Source: Fistulifera solaris
Lineage: Eukaryota; Bacillariophyta; Bacillariophyceae; Naviculales; Stauroneidaceae
Reading direction: 5' to 3'
Length of the DNA: 64,000 nt
Assembly (NCBI GenBank): GCA_030295235.1
Contig: AP026150.1
Span: 124,001 to 188,000 of the forward strand
Shown: piece by piece, positions 1-11,735 of the stretch
How positions within the stretch are numbered: the stretch's first letter is position 1
How the letters are laid out: every line of letters starts with the position of its first letter
The notes under the pieces: generated by a model
Databases searched by the model: none
What the model was told of the DNA's origin: nothing
Seen by the model: the letters and a program-made list of their open reading frames with translations, nothing else
Translations under genes and position numbers: made by a program

Positions 1-1
1 C

Positions 2-676
2 ATTGATCTTCTTCGCGAAGAGTGTAACGTGGTTAGCATGGACGAAAGCGAAACGGACTATCGGTTGGTGCAAAGTTAGAATCCGGAAGTATACCGGTAT
101 ATTTCACAAATGAGGCTTCCGAAAAGAAAGCGTTTGACAAACTGTTTTATGACTTGGTGGGAAGCAGTGCCGTGGCCCCTACGCAGCTAGAAACGTGTGG
201 GCGAAAAATTGTTGTTCCACAAGCCACACTGAAGAGAGGTATCTGTCGGTTCGACTTTACGGATCTATGTAAAAAAAGCTTTGGGTGCAGCAGATTATTT
301 AGTGATTGGGCAATCCTTTGACACGGTATTTGTGGAAAATATACCGACTCTGACCCTCAACGAGATTAATTGGATACGTCGCTTCATTATTTTTGTCGAC
401 GCCATGTACGAAAGTAATGTGAAACTAATCCTTCAAGGCGCTAAACCAGCACAGGAATTGGTGCAAGTAGATAAATCTGACACGGGAACAAGTCACGATG
501 AAATTTTTGCGTTCGATCGAACAGTCAGCCGACTGATGGAGATGTCCAGTGCATCGTACTTGAAGCGAAAATGGAAGTCACACACATCAGACAATCCTGC
601 TGCCATGCTCTCTCAAGCTCGTGCAACAGTCTGCGTTCAACCTAGCTTGGGGGATTCTAAAGAGCGCAGGCAGTGA
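2..676 (+). CDS. AFG1-like (LACE1/ZapE family) ATPase, C-terminal part
   Basis: This is the 3' part of a gene that starts before the window. The translation carries the C-terminal half of the AFG1/LACE1 P-loop ATPase family: 'VYFTNEASEKKAFDKLF', then 'RFDFTDLCKK', 'ALGAADYLVIG', 'FDTVFVENIPTLT' and 'RRFIIFVDAMYESNVKLIL', in the family order (sensor and arginine-finger region). AFG1 proteins act in mitochondrial inner-membrane protein quality control. The Walker motifs lie outside the window. The reading frame changes twice: in the AAA run at 72-74 (one base short) and in the seven-A run at 271-277 (one base long). Conservation on both sides argues for sequence error, though a pseudogene is possible. 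The stop is TGA at 674-676. Confidence 0.72.
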
Positions 677-728
677 GTTATTCCGAGCTAAGTAGTTTGT
701 AATGTCGTTGATGTTAAATGAATCGGCG

Positions 729-1259
729 CTATTGGTGAAGAACTTCATTTTCTTGTAGCAATAATAGTTTCTCAGACAAAACTAACATGGTCTTTTCGTA
801 GTGTTCCAACATCTGATCAAGCCGCGCCGTTAATCGTCTGGTACGCTGCTGGGTGTCGCTTAACGTAGCTTCAACCATTTCCAAGCCGGCCGGATAGTCG
901 TCAGTAGGCTCCAGCAGAGGGGAACCAAGTATAGTGCTGTGATTGGGATCCCTTGTGACCAGTTGTGAAATCAATTGCAACTGCTCTAAAACTGCCTTGT
1001 AGTCTTGAGCAGATGCTAGAATTTCTTGTTGCCGGTAAAGTAGAGGAGCAATTCCTCCGGACGCATTGTGAGATAAAGCCGTTTTCGGGTCTAGCTCTTC
1101 CATCAGTGATGCAATGAAATTCCAGTCTTTAGGTTCCTCTAATGAACTAGTTTCTAGTGCCTGCAAACGTTCCTCGAGGTCGGCATCATTGTTGGAGAAA
1201 CCTGACACTGCCTCCAACTGTGCAATGCGCTGTTCTAGCTTCATCAACCTTTCTGTCAT
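729..1259 (-). CDS. dynactin subunit 3 (p24)-like coiled-coil protein
   Basis: A small helical protein of about 176 residues if translation starts at the internal Met (1259), which opens with 'MTERLMKLEQRIAQLEAV', as dynactin p24 proteins do. The C-terminal 'HYEKTMLVLSEKLLLLQE' resembles the p24 'YNKTTMLLSK' helix, and the middle 'LLYRQQEILASAQDYKAVLEQL' fits the central helix. Dynactin p24 sits in the shoulder of the dynactin complex, the cargo adaptor of cytoplasmic dynein. The frame stays open upstream to an ATG at 1394, adding 45 residues with a hydrophobic stretch; I read that as 5' leader rather than protein. The similarity is from memory of short motifs, so another coiled-coil family is possible. 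Confidence 0.5.
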   Translation of the reverse strand: MTERLMKLEQRIAQLEAVSGFSNNDADLEERLQALETSSLEEPKDWNFIASLMEELDPKTALSHNASGGIAPLLYRQQEILASAQDYKAVLEQLQLISQLVTRDPNHSTILGSPLLEPTDDYPAGLEMVEATLSDTQQRTRRLTARLDQMLEHYEKTMLVLSEKLLLLQENEVLHQ

Positions 1260-1570
1260 GTTTTTAGCCGAATGATGATTGTTAGATGATACGGAGTACT
1301 TGGGTAAATTATTGATCGAGAAGAATGCAAATAAGTAAAAGACGAATGATACCAGGTAGATCGAAGCAACAGTTAAATTTAGGTGTTTTCGCACCTCGCG
1401 TCTGCGAGATGCGACATGCGACGAAAAATATGGAGCATTTTTGTTTCAGGGTCGTGAGTCACGAGGAGTCATGGAAGAACTATTTATTTATTTGCTAGCA
1501 CAATCAAAGTATCGCATTTGTTAGTCGGAACGCTTCGATAAGCTAACATTTCCAATATGTTATATGTTAC

Positions 1571-3380
1571 TTAACGTGATGCCAGTCGTTGCTCCACGTA
1601 CGATGTTTGAAATGCGGAGACACGAGATGCAATAAGCTCATTCCAAACGTTTAACAAATTTTTGGGCGGCTCGTGTCGGCCGCCCTCAAGTAGCTGTCGC
1701 CGGTTGACACCCGCAGAGAAATCCCACAAACACTGTTTCAGCACTGATGGTAATTGCGAAGAAGAAATCGCTGAGGGCTCATCAAGCTTGAGTAAGTCTA
1801 AACATAATTCACGAAACGGTTCATCGCTGAGCAAATGTTCGATAATTGAAGAACAGTGAAAATCAATCCCCTGTACGGAAATATCCTTTAGCATCAGTTG
1901 ATGAAGCTTGTTTCGACAAAGTTCAGACACAAACTGATGGGCTTGATATCTCGTCCGCTCGTGTATGGTCGCTGGCACAAGAGCCCAATTTAAATTCAAT
2001 TTAGGACACTGATCATCCCTTTCAAATCTAGTTCTCCATACTGTTGCAAAAGAACGCAGCATCTGGACATCGCCTTTCATACCTCCGTATTCAGCGCGAG
2101 CCAGCATAGCCCAGATGAGCGATGATGACTGAGAAAACAGTTGTTGTGTGAGGAGCTCTTCGTGCAGTGATGTTAGTGAGGCAGTAGCAAGGGAGTCTCC
2201 GATGGCATTCGGTGGGTCATCTACTTCAGGCGTGATGGACGAGCAACTGTCAATCCACGGGCAACTGCAGATTTCAAAAATGATTTCAAACACGCGAGCT
2301 AATAGAGATGGAGGTATCGAATAGTCTTTGGAATTCGCCATCATAAGCCACACCAGTAGGTCAAAGTCGGGATGCAAAGTCGAATCTTCGAGTACAATGA
2401 TAGGTAGACGCCGCAAGAGCTCTCCTAAGGACTTATCCGCCAGTTCCATTGCGACCTTTACTGACGGTAGCGGACGTCTTCGGCGAATAGATTTTTGAAG
2501 AATCGACTTCAAGACAGGAACGGATAAACGAGAATGACGTTTGACCCAGCGCGATGACTCGGTTAGTTCATTATGGCTGGGTAAAGCTGAAGATAAAGTG
2601 ATGAGAAACTCGGTGGGTGACCGATCCGGAGACAAAGAGCGGTCTTTTACAGTGATTTGTGTTTGCCACGCGAGTGGTTGATGCGAAGGAGCTATCGCGA
2701 AAATACTAACTGTCCCGTTGTCGTGGAGATGAAAGCATTGTTCCTTGGGAGCCATCTCTTTGGATGAAAACATTACTTTCGATTGCGACAACATTCTAGC
2801 CGAAAGCATTCTTTTCTTCCGGAAGTGAATTAATACGTGCCTTCTCATCGTTGCAGTTTGAAGAAGTTGATTCTGTGACATTTCCCTCACTGGCGATGAA
2901 CCGATTTTTACCCAAATCAGTGCTTTCATTGGCCTTTTCATGCGACTGGGATTGCGAGATGCTGGTTGGGGGCTGTGAGATCATATTTGTTTCACAACTA
3001 AAGGCGACTTCACCGTCATCAATCCTTGAAATATTCTCTCCCTGGAGCTGCTTTTCGTGAGAAACGACAGCGGTTGGCTCACCCAAAACAAGCTCTTCGA
3101 CGGAATCGCTGTTGGGCTTGAGTGGCGTTCGCATGTGATTGCAAGTATTCGCAGTTGTGCACTCCAATTTTCCGTTTATCCTGTTTTCGGCTGTATTCTG
3201 ATTATTGTTCTCTTGCTGCAGCAAACACTGGTCAATATGACGATTGATATCCTTTTCGGCAAAATGTTGCAAACAGCCCACAGGACACTGCACAAAGCGG
3301 CTAGCTCGTGGTCGTTTACGACTTGGAGCTGACATGAGCAGTGCGAAAGCGTCGCTGGGCTGCGTATTTTTATCTGGCAT
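1571..3380 (-). CDS. UBZ4-type zinc finger protein with conserved C-terminal region
   Basis: The N-terminus starts at Met 3380 ('MPDKNTQPSDAFALLMSA') and leads into 'RFVQCPVGCLQHFAEKDINR' followed by 'HIDQCLL'. This is a C2HC UBZ4 ubiquitin-binding finger as in RAD18, WRNIP1 and FAN1, so a nuclear DNA-damage role is likely. The C-terminal 400 residues hold 'LGELLRRLPIIVLEDSTLHP', 'LLVWLMMANSKDY', 'AEYGGMKGDVQML' and 'GIDFHCSSIIEHLL'. This region has the look of a conserved family that I cannot name. The two halves lie in different frames and overlap at 2796-2941. I found no GT..AG intron of fitting phase, so a one-base shift near 2800-2840 is the simplest reading. Confidence 0.55.
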
Positions 3381-3550
3381 TACTTTTCTTTCTATGTGAA
3401 TGACAATTAAGACAGGGGCAAGAACTTCGGTGTTTGGTGCCAACAGAGCGAAATGTTTTTGCGTTTTTCGTTGTTACATCTTCTGTGGTTTTATTACGGA
3501 ATACGTAAAATTTCTGCAGCTGAAATTCATACCGGTACGACGTCGGACCC

Positions 3551-3645
3551 TTTACGACCTTACGAGCTTTAGCATCTATTGCATTCTTATCTTTCTAAGA
3601 TATCTTTATCCTCGTAAGTAAAGCCCTAACGACAAGGGAAACTTG
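3551..3645 (+). repeat. left terminal direct repeat (LTR, probably partial)
   Basis: A 95-bp block matching 9882-9976 with one difference. The sequence right after it resembles a copia-type primer binding site. It begins about 170 bp upstream of the start codon of the oppositely transcribed UBZ4 gene, so the insertion sits in that gene's promoter region. Confidence 0.85.
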
Positions 3646-4054
3646 GTTTATCAGACCCAGCCACCGCGGAGCGGCAGCACAACGAAACGAAAAAGAAAAA
3701 CGAAAACGACGACGAAGCGATCTGGCATGCCGATCGTTGCATCTACCGAAAGAGGTGCAAAGTGACCGGTATTTCGATACTTGAGCACATGCCGTTGTGC
3801 ATGCTTTGCGAGTCACAGACCAACGGAATGGTCAAGACGGTCGGGACGAACCGGCAACGACAGCGGTCAGAATGCGCTGTCCGAAGCTGGCCATAAAAAG
3901 GCCGCTTGAAACGAAGTAAAGGAGAAGTATTTATCTCTCTCTTGTGTTGTATGCATTACGCGGATGCGATGCTCACACAAAATGGATTGTGACGAAACAC
4001 GATTACGAAAACGACTAACGAACTCATTTGTCTATTTTATTATTTCAGGATACC

Positions 4055-5520
4055 ATGGAACAGTTGCCTCCCGACGCCATTCCCCAGACCGTGACCCAGA
4101 TCATGGCCCTCTGTGGCATCCCAAACGCCCCTCCAGTTGATGCGAACATGGTTACTCCTGCTCGCTTCATTGCGCTGGAGATTTTTGGTGACTCCTTTGC
4201 CAGGCTCGCAACATTAAGTTCGAGCAGTTGGAGAAGGAACTTGCCGAACTCGCTCAGATCCCTGAGCAACCGTTTTGTTCCTCCTCGCGCACGCAACTGC
4301 ATGAAGGCGTTCATTGCATGGGCAAAGGAGTGCGAGATCTGTGGTTTTGACCCGGCAACGACGGTGTTCCCGGTGGAGGCGGCACCGGAACTCATCGAGT
4401 TGGCTGGAGTCCGTGCAGCATTCATTGCTAATGCAAAGATCACTGCAACGGCTGCCAAGCCGAACCCGTTCAAGTCGAGCGATACGTGGGCGGGCGCCGT
4501 TGGTGGTTAACTTCTTGCGTCAGGTTCCGAACGCGATGGGCATTCCTTTGTCCTATGTCATTCGTGACGTTGAGCAGCCCATTTATGATGTGACTCTTGG
4601 TCCTGAGCGCTCAACCGTTACGTCATGGCTGCTCCTCTTGATGGTCCGCAGTTCAAAGCGGATACGTTGCAGGTTCACACCTACATTGCCAGTTTTATTG
4701 CAGGCAATACTAAAGCGGAAGCGACGGTAAGCACCATGCGGCTAAGGCCTGTGGCCGCACGGATTGGGCAGCATTAAAGGCGACATACGAAGGTACGGGC
4801 GTACCGCGTTGAGTTACTCGACGCGGAGCGCGTCATCGATGATTCTTTCTTCGCAGGAGAAAAAGCGGGCTACACTTGGACGAAGTTTGAGCAAGAATTA
4901 GTGACGGCTTTTCATGTTCTTAACTCCAACGCTGGAGACGGTATTGTCTGTTACTCCGACACTGACATGACGAAGCTGTTGGTGAAGAAGACGAGCTCTT
5001 ACCAACCTCTGGTCGCTGACGAATGCCATGATCATGGCTGGCCTTTCGAAGCCAGTCCCTGATATGAGCTTTGAACAAGCTCTTGCCCTAACCCGTCAAA
5101 TTGTTCAACAGCATGTTAAGCCAGGAGGTGTTTCCAATCGCAACATCAGGTCAGCAACGACGCAGAAGAACAACAAAAAGAACGCTCACAAAGCTAAAGG
5201 TAAAAATGCGAGATTCAAAAATAGGAAAGGGCGATGGGACACGCAACCGCGAACGACGAGTATACGATTACTTTGAAAAATGGTAACAAGTTGAACGTCC
5301 ACCCATCTTATGACTTTTCAGACGATGAGATCCGGCAGATGCAGCCCCACGATTGGCAGAAGATCCGCGACGCCCGAGCAGCATATAAAGCGCAGCGACA
5401 GAACAACCGTTCCATCAATGCGACTAACACAAACAACCAACAGATGGACGCCCGCGACGTTGATCTCGGCATTGACTGGCGCTGCTTCTCAATCTCCAAT
5501 CACAGTTGCGCAAACTAACA
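4055..5520 (+). pseudogene. gag-like region of the copia element
   Basis: First coding region of the element, starting with 'MEQLPPDAIPQTVTQIMALC' shortly after the leader. It is followed by a basic, Asn- and Lys-rich stretch and a 'DVDLGIDWRC' end, as expected for a nucleocapsid-like tail. The region is broken. The assignment rests on its position before the protease and on its composition. Confidence 0.55.
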
Positions 5521-5639
5521 CCGATCCCGTTGGTACAGTTCATGGTGGACTAAACGAACAGGCGATGATACGTGGCAATCGTTCTATCTCTTATTTCCAA
5601 TTGACTCGCTCCACTGCCAACGACAGATCAGTGCAAGCG

Positions 5640-8600
5640 ACAGCGCAGTGCTATTCCGCAACCAGGTGTATCGGCCGGCCAACGAATGTGATTCCAATGC
5701 CGACACATGTTGCACCGGTAAGAACTTTGTTGTTCTCTCTTACACTAACCGCACTGCCAATGTTTATCCGTATGACGCATCATACGAACCCGTACGAGGC
5801 GTGCCAATTGTTTCGGCCAGCGACGGCGTGGACGAATCCGGTAACTGGTGAAACAGTTATCCTAGTTTTGAACGAATGCTTGTATTATGGCTCGAAACTT
5901 CCCCACACTCTTTGGAACCCCAACCAACTACGTTATAATGGTGTTACAGTCAACGACAACCCCTTCGACCCATCAGAAGACAGCTTGACATTGCAGATTG
6001 ATGATCTGGTGGTTCCACTCGAGTCTAGCGGCACAAAGATCCAGTTCTTCTCTCGCACGCCAACACAACACGAACTGGACACCTGTTGCCACTTGCATCT
6101 CACGAACGAAAACGAATGGAACCCACGCGACGTCATGCTTCAGCCAGACGTCCCCTTTGTCACTCGTACCTCATCTTTGCACTTTGATATTGTACAGGAG
6201 CCCGGCTTGTTTGACGTGATCTCCAGCCCTTGTCGCTCTTAAAGAACATGCTATTGCTTCTGTCAGAGTCACCTCAGATGAGGAGATTCGTGTTTCATCC
6301 ACTGACGCTTGACTCGCGACTCGGCCTGAGGGGACCGAATTTGAGGGGACTTCAGCGCCGGAACCGAGACTGGGATTCAAGACCTTCCCGCACGACGCAC
6401 ATTCGAATCATCTGAACGACATCCAAAGGTGACGCCAATACACTTGAGTGAGCAATGGAACATTGGAGAGAAGCAAGCAGAGGCAACCTTACGGGCCACT
6501 TACCACTCGCTCGGCGCTATCGTGCCGACCGACGCTATATCGCACCTCACATAAAAGGTAAAGTGTCCACTGACACGTTGCATGCCAATGTTAAGTCCTT
6601 GACAGGAATGAAGTACGCCCCAGGTATATTGGAAGAAAGGTGGCTTGTCCGCAGTGTACCCGATGAAGGATAAGACAGGTGACTCAATTGGTAACTCATT
6701 GCATTCTTTCTGTCATGAGTTTGGCGCACTAGTACATGATGGTGCAGCGGCCCAAGTGCGAGCTAACACGCGTTTTCAGCAAATGATGCGACGCTATGAC
6801 ATCCTCTCTCACGTAACAGAAAAGGATCGACCGAACCAGAACCCGGTGGAGCAGGGAATCGGACAGCTGAAAATGAAACTTTACCGAGCCATGCACAAGC
6901 GTAACGTGCCACGACGGCTTTGGGACTACGGCCTTAAGTGGGTATCAGAGATCGGCAACCTCACTGTCAATTCGTCAAAGTATTCCGATGGACGGACGCC
7001 GTTGGAATGTCTCACGGGCGAGACGCCCGACATCAGTGAGTATACTGACTTTGGTTTTTACGACTATGTTGTTTATCGCAGCAACGCCGGACTAGGAGAG
7101 AACAGTCTGGGGCGCTGGCTTGGAGTCTCACACCGTGTTGGCAACCTAATGGCATATTGGGTCCTACCGGAGTCTGGCATCCCCATTTCAGTCACAACAG
7201 TCCAACGGTTAACGCGGCTCGAGATGCAAACGGACGAGTGGAAGGCACGGATGGCCGACTACGAATGCAAGCTGAAGGAGCGGCTTGGCGAAAACGCCAC
7301 TCAAGGTACCGAACGATATACCGGATGGCTTGTGTTTAGGAGTGTTGGAATGGGAGAGTCAAGCCTTCCTCGACGAGTTCCAACGAGTGATTGACGACCC
7401 AGCTGTGCCACACGGATCAGATGACTTAATTGGACCAAACGACAACTCATACGTTGACATGAGGCTTAGCTTGAAACGAGACCGCGACGGCAAGTTGGTA
7501 GCTGCAAGAGTAGTGAAACGGGCAACCGATGACGACGGCAAACCACTTGGGACACCGGACGATAACCCACTCCTCAATACCAGCCAATACGTGGTAGAGT
7601 ACATTGACGGCGTTTGCGAAGTGCTTACAGCTAACACCATTGCACAAAATATTTTATCCCAGGTCGATGATAACGGCTATGGCAGCCGCGAGTTAGACGA
7701 GATCCTTGACCACCGAGCGACCGATGAAGCAGTACCGAAAGAGAAAGGGTGGATAACAACGGGACGGGAACTCGGAGACGCATTATCACGACGAAAGGAT
7801 GGGAAATACTGGTGCGATGGAAGGACGGCTCTACAGATTGGATAGCATTGAAAGATTTAAAGAACACGTATCCGGTCGAGTTGGCTGAATATGCAGTGAA
7901 GCATGAATTGCAGGAGATGCCGGCATTTGCATATTGGTATAAGCATGTGTTAAAGAAGAGGGACCGAATCTTGTCGAAGCTCAAAACGACGTATTGGGAA
8001 CGAACTCATAAGTACGGCATCCGGATTCCTAAGACGATGAAAGAGGCGTTACAACTTGACAAAGAAAATGGCAATACTTACTGGTACCGACGCAATACGA
8101 AAAGAGATGAAGAACGCGTCGTGTGGCATTCGAGGTCTACAACGGGCGGTTAGAAGATCTCATTGGTTACGAACAGATCACTTGTCACATTATCTTCAAT
8201 GTTAAGTTGAGCGAAGGCTTCCGACAAAAAGCGCGATTTGTTGCCGACGGCCACAAGGTAGAGACACCGCCAACAATTTCGTACAGTTCTGTTGTGTCTC
8301 GTGACTCTGTTCGCATTTGTTTATTACTTGCGGCTCTTAATGGAATTAAAGTGATGTGTGTTGAGAGAAAGTTTATATAAAGGCCGGTCCGGAGTTTGGA
8401 AGTGAAGGGGGACTCTGGATGCTGGTGGTTCGGGCGCTTTATGGCTTGCGTGGTGCAGGAGCTTCCTTCCGTGCCTATCTTGCTACGAAGTTGGAAGAGA
8501 TGGGATTCGCGCCTTGTGTGGCGGACCCCGACGTTTGGATGTGACCAGCAGTGAAAGGCAATGGCGATGAATACTACGAATATATTCTTTGCTATGTTGA

Positions 8601-9610
8601 CGACATTATGTGCATAAGTGACGACCCGGTTAAGGTATTAAAGGAATTGGGTCAGAGCTTCCAGTTTAAGAACGACGAGATAAAGGAACCAGATATGTAC
8701 CTTGGGGCGACATTAAAACAACGCACATTGGACGGCGTTCCCCCGATGGTCTGTGACAAGCGACGAATATCTAAAAGCGGCAGTTGAAAATTTGGAAAGA
8801 CAATTGGACGAAAAGAAATTGAAACTACCGAATGCTAAGTACACCAACAAACAGTAACATTGTATTTGAACTCGATGACTCACGCTTTGCTTGATGAAGA
8901 GGAGATCACTCACTTCCAAGAGTTGATCGGCATCTTCGCGATGGGCAACGGAACTTGGGCGAATCGATATATTGCTCGAGGTCTCGCTATTGTCATCCTT
9001 TCAAGCGATGCCGAGGTGGAATCATTTACAGGAAGTCTATCGTATCTTCGCGTTCATTAAAAAGAATCCGAAGTTCTCTCTCTATATGTCGCCGGAGTTA
9101 CCAAAGTTCGAATTCATGCAGATGACAAGGCAGGCGGATGACTTCAAAGAACATTATAGGGACGCAAAGAAGAGTTGCCACCACGAATGCTGAAGCCACG
9201 GGGTAAGTCTGTGGTCATATCTGCATATGTTGATGCATCGCGTGAACCAGGTTACACGGCAATCGCACACTGGAATTCAGATTTTCGTCAATCGAGCATT
9301 GACGATGTGGTTTAGTAAGAAACAATCGACGGTTGAGTCCAGTGCATTTGCGAGTGAATTTATTGCTATGAAGACGTGCATCGAAATGATTGTTGGATTA
9401 CGGTATAAGTTACGGATGATGGGAGTACCGTTAGACGATGAGCCAAGTAAAATCTTTTGCGACAACAACTCGGTGGTATTAAATTCTTCCCAGTTTTCAT
9501 CGACGTTATCCAAGAAGCACAACTCAGTCGCTTATCACCTAACACAATGGCACGTGGGCGGCTGGGATCATCGAGGTCATATGGATTCCTACGCACAAGA
9601 ATCTGGCTGA
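5640..9610 (+). pseudogene. pol region of the copia element (protease, integrase, RT, RNase H)
   Basis: Remnants in copia order. A protease-like segment with 'DSNADTCCTGKNFVVL' lies near 5690-5850. Integrase-core segments at about 6450-7260 include 'NQNPVEQGIGQLKMKLYRAM' and 'GRTPLECLTGETPDISEYTD'. Reverse transcriptase lies at about 8000-8790, with 'YILCYVDDIM' at the catalytic site. RNase H lies at about 9210-9610, with 'FSKKQSTVESSAFASEFIAM' and 'IFCDNNSVV'. The region is broken in many places. Confidence 0.8.
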
Positions 9611-9881
9611 CACGTTTAAGTGATTAAGTAAGCATACAGCGATACTCTCTTTGGAGATATTGCTTACTATTAACGATAACTGGCGTGAGGGTGAATAACA
9701 AATCGTCCAACACGGGATGATGAACGATTTGAGGGGACCAAGTAAAATATGCGGTCTATATGGGTATGTCTGTCATGGTACGGCATATTCCCTCACCACG
9801 TCCGAGAGGTTTTCATCCCTTCGGGGTTTCCTCTTCAACACCTTGCTGCTAGCCTTTAACGCACAATTACTCTAAGACGTT

Positions 9882-9976
9882 TTTACGACCTTACGAGCTT
9901 TAGCAACTATTGCATTCTTATCTTTCTAAGATATCTTTATCCTCGTAAGTAAAGCCCTAACGACAAGGGAAACTTG
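9882..9976 (+). repeat. right terminal direct repeat (LTR)
   Basis: Second copy of the 95-bp block at 3551-3645, with one difference. A G-rich, polypurine-like run at about 9729-9736 lies upstream, so the full right LTR may begin near 9740 and be about 240 bp long. Confidence 0.8.
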
Positions 9977-10550
9977 CCGGCACGGGACTTTGTTTCACAA
10001 TACTTTTGACCTTAGTACCTGGTACCTGGTACCAGGTATCACTAATGGAACTACAGCACAGACTGTTTAGTACTGAAGTTCTCTCTCCGTCGTTGGTCGG
10101 AAGTCCGACGTCGGGTATCAGCTACTACGAATAGGACTCCTTTGGCTACTACCTACTACGTAGCAGAGCTCCCCGCTCGTGAGTTCGTGTTTTTCTTTTC
10201 TCTCTAGCGAAAACAGAATCACGAAAGAACAGGACCAAATTTTCTCATAGTAAAAAGGAAACTAGAAACGTAGGGCTTTTTACCTGTCCACGTGTGTTCT
10301 TTAGGAAGTTCACAGATTTTGCTTCCCGAAGTTATTGGGGACTCGGGAATGACACCCATCAAAAGCATCAGCTCCAAAGTGACTTTTCCCCGCGGTTCGG
10401 GCATTCCGCGCTTTTCCTTGTTTCTCCGCCGCGAACGCAAACACATACTCACTCCCGTTACCATCATAAACGCTGGAGCAAGCTCTTGTTTTCAAAAGCA
10501 CATAATTTTGAAATTTTGTTTGTTCTGCTTTGCTTCAACGACAGACAATA
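9977..10550. other. intergenic region, no gene seen
   Basis: Holds a short palindromic stretch of repeated 'acctggtacc' units near 10016-10038 and otherwise unremarkable sequence leading to the TPR-like gene. Short open frames here on both strands look like chance. Confidence 0.5.
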
Positions 10551-11366
10551 ATGGAGTCAAATGCCTTAACCTACCAGCAGATCATTTCCTGCAACAATGA
10601 GGGAGTGTGTTTCATGCTCCAGGTCGACGACTCAAAACGGGCAGTAAATTGCTTCAAGACCGGAATTACTCTAATACGTTCCAAACTATCCACTGAAGAT
10701 CAACCATTAGAGCGTCACTACCAAGAAAGGATAAAAGATACTTTGTTGCGTGGAAAGATTATTGCAAGTATTCCGTTCGCGGAACATTCTTCAGGGGTCC
10801 ACGAAAGCGACGTGATCGACACAAAGACCTCTACACATGATCTTTCACCGGACTTGAATAAGACAAAACCTTCGCCAGCTGTACCCAACAGCAAAAATGA
10901 CGGCTTTGTTTCACTTTTTGCTCGAGCCTTGGTTATTTCTGAGAGCGCGGTAACTGAAATCTGTGAGATGGGCGATCCTTGTTCTTTACTTTCGGCTGTC
11001 ATTCTTTTTAACATTGCGTTAAGTCATCATCGAGCGGGTCTGCAATCCGCCACGCAGTCCTTCCGCTTGTACAAGGCTTTGAGCTTGTATGGTGTTGTCA
11101 CAAACATTCTTGAGAGATCTCAAGACCAAACAATCTCTAACAAGTTTGGCCTGCTCATTTATCTCGCAAGCTGTAACAATTTGGCACACATTTATTCCGA
11201 GTTGTGTGCATTCCAGGAGTTACGAATTTCGTGGAGGAACTTGTTTGATGTTTGCGTCGCTTACCATCAAATCATCGATTATGCCTTGGATACTGAAGAA
11301 CAAGATGTACTTTTACTGAATGCATTCCTGTTCTCCGATGGAGCCAATATCGCGCCTGCAGCGTAG
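10551..11366 (+). CDS. TPR-like helical repeat protein
   Basis: A 271-residue protein starting at 'MESNALTYQQIISCNNEG'. The segments 'CNNEGVCFMLQVDDSKRAVN', 'LSAVILFNIALSHHRAG' and 'NNLAHIYSELCAFQELR' have the spacing and Asn/Ala/Tyr pattern of degenerate tetratricopeptide-like helices. This resembles an expanded diatom family that I know only as uncharacterised. No signal peptide or membrane segment is seen, so it is probably cytosolic. An in-frame non-ATG extension begins at 10530; the ATG is preferred. Confidence 0.6.
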   Translation: MESNALTYQQIISCNNEGVCFMLQVDDSKRAVNCFKTGITLIRSKLSTEDQPLERHYQERIKDTLLRGKIIASIPFAEHSSGVHESDVIDTKTSTHDLSPDLNKTKPSPAVPNSKNDGFVSLFARALVISESAVTEICEMGDPCSLLSAVILFNIALSHHRAGLQSATQSFRLYKALSLYGVVTNILERSQDQTISNKFGLLIYLASCNNLAHIYSELCAFQELRISWRNLFDVCVAYHQIIDYALDTEEQDVLLLNAFLFSDGANIAPAA

Positions 11367-11735
11367 GTCAACGCTTGCTTCCTTTTCACGAAACAATACT
11401 GCGTCTAATAGATATATTAAAGCCTTGTATCATTTCCTTTAAATGTCTTTACACGATTGTTTTTCAATAATCAATACACGTAGACCAAAGGTCTCTCTAG
11501 CGACCCGGGTCATAGGTACGAGTCAGTCGATCGCAAGGAAAACATTTACCTGGTAGGTGCCGAACGGCTCTCTCGAAACCGCTAAGACAGATCTTTTCCG
11601 AAGTGACATCAAACTTTGCAAAACAACGACACGAGAGATCTTGACGAATAAAACGGTGCGTGAGATCCAACTCATGCAACCAATCTTAACTTTCGTTTCT
11701 ATTTTGATAAAAAAATCCTCTTCTTGAAGTCAAAA
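11367..11735. other. intergenic region, no gene seen
   Basis: Presumed 3' region of the TPR-like gene and 5' region of the DUF6604-like gene. I see no RNA gene or repeat. Confidence 0.5.

Larger units (their letters stand above)
3551..9976 (+). mobile_element. Ty1/copia-type LTR retrotransposon, broken (diatom CoDi-like)
   Basis: The element is bounded by a direct repeat of 95 bp (3551-3645 and 9882-9976) that differs at one position. In order it holds an untranslated leader with a possible primer binding site just inside the left repeat, a gag-like region, then aspartic protease, integrase, reverse transcriptase and RNase H remnants. Integrase before reverse transcriptase is the Ty1/copia order. 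The coding part is broken, with roughly ten or more frame interruptions, so it is not functional as given. The nearly identical ends suggest a fairly recent insertion. The left repeat may be a truncated LTR, because sequence upstream of 9882 that could belong to the right LTR has no partner on the left. Confidence 0.85.

Noticed and set aside
2796-2941. An intron joining the two frames of the UBZ4 gene
   Set aside because: I tested the visible GT and AG sites on the minus strand; none gives the needed length class and open junction.
10016-10038. Palindromic acctggtacc repeats as a regulatory site
   Set aside because: Similar ggtacc-rich snippets occur at many gaps in the window (16803, 21354, 35927, 47132), so this is probably background composition.
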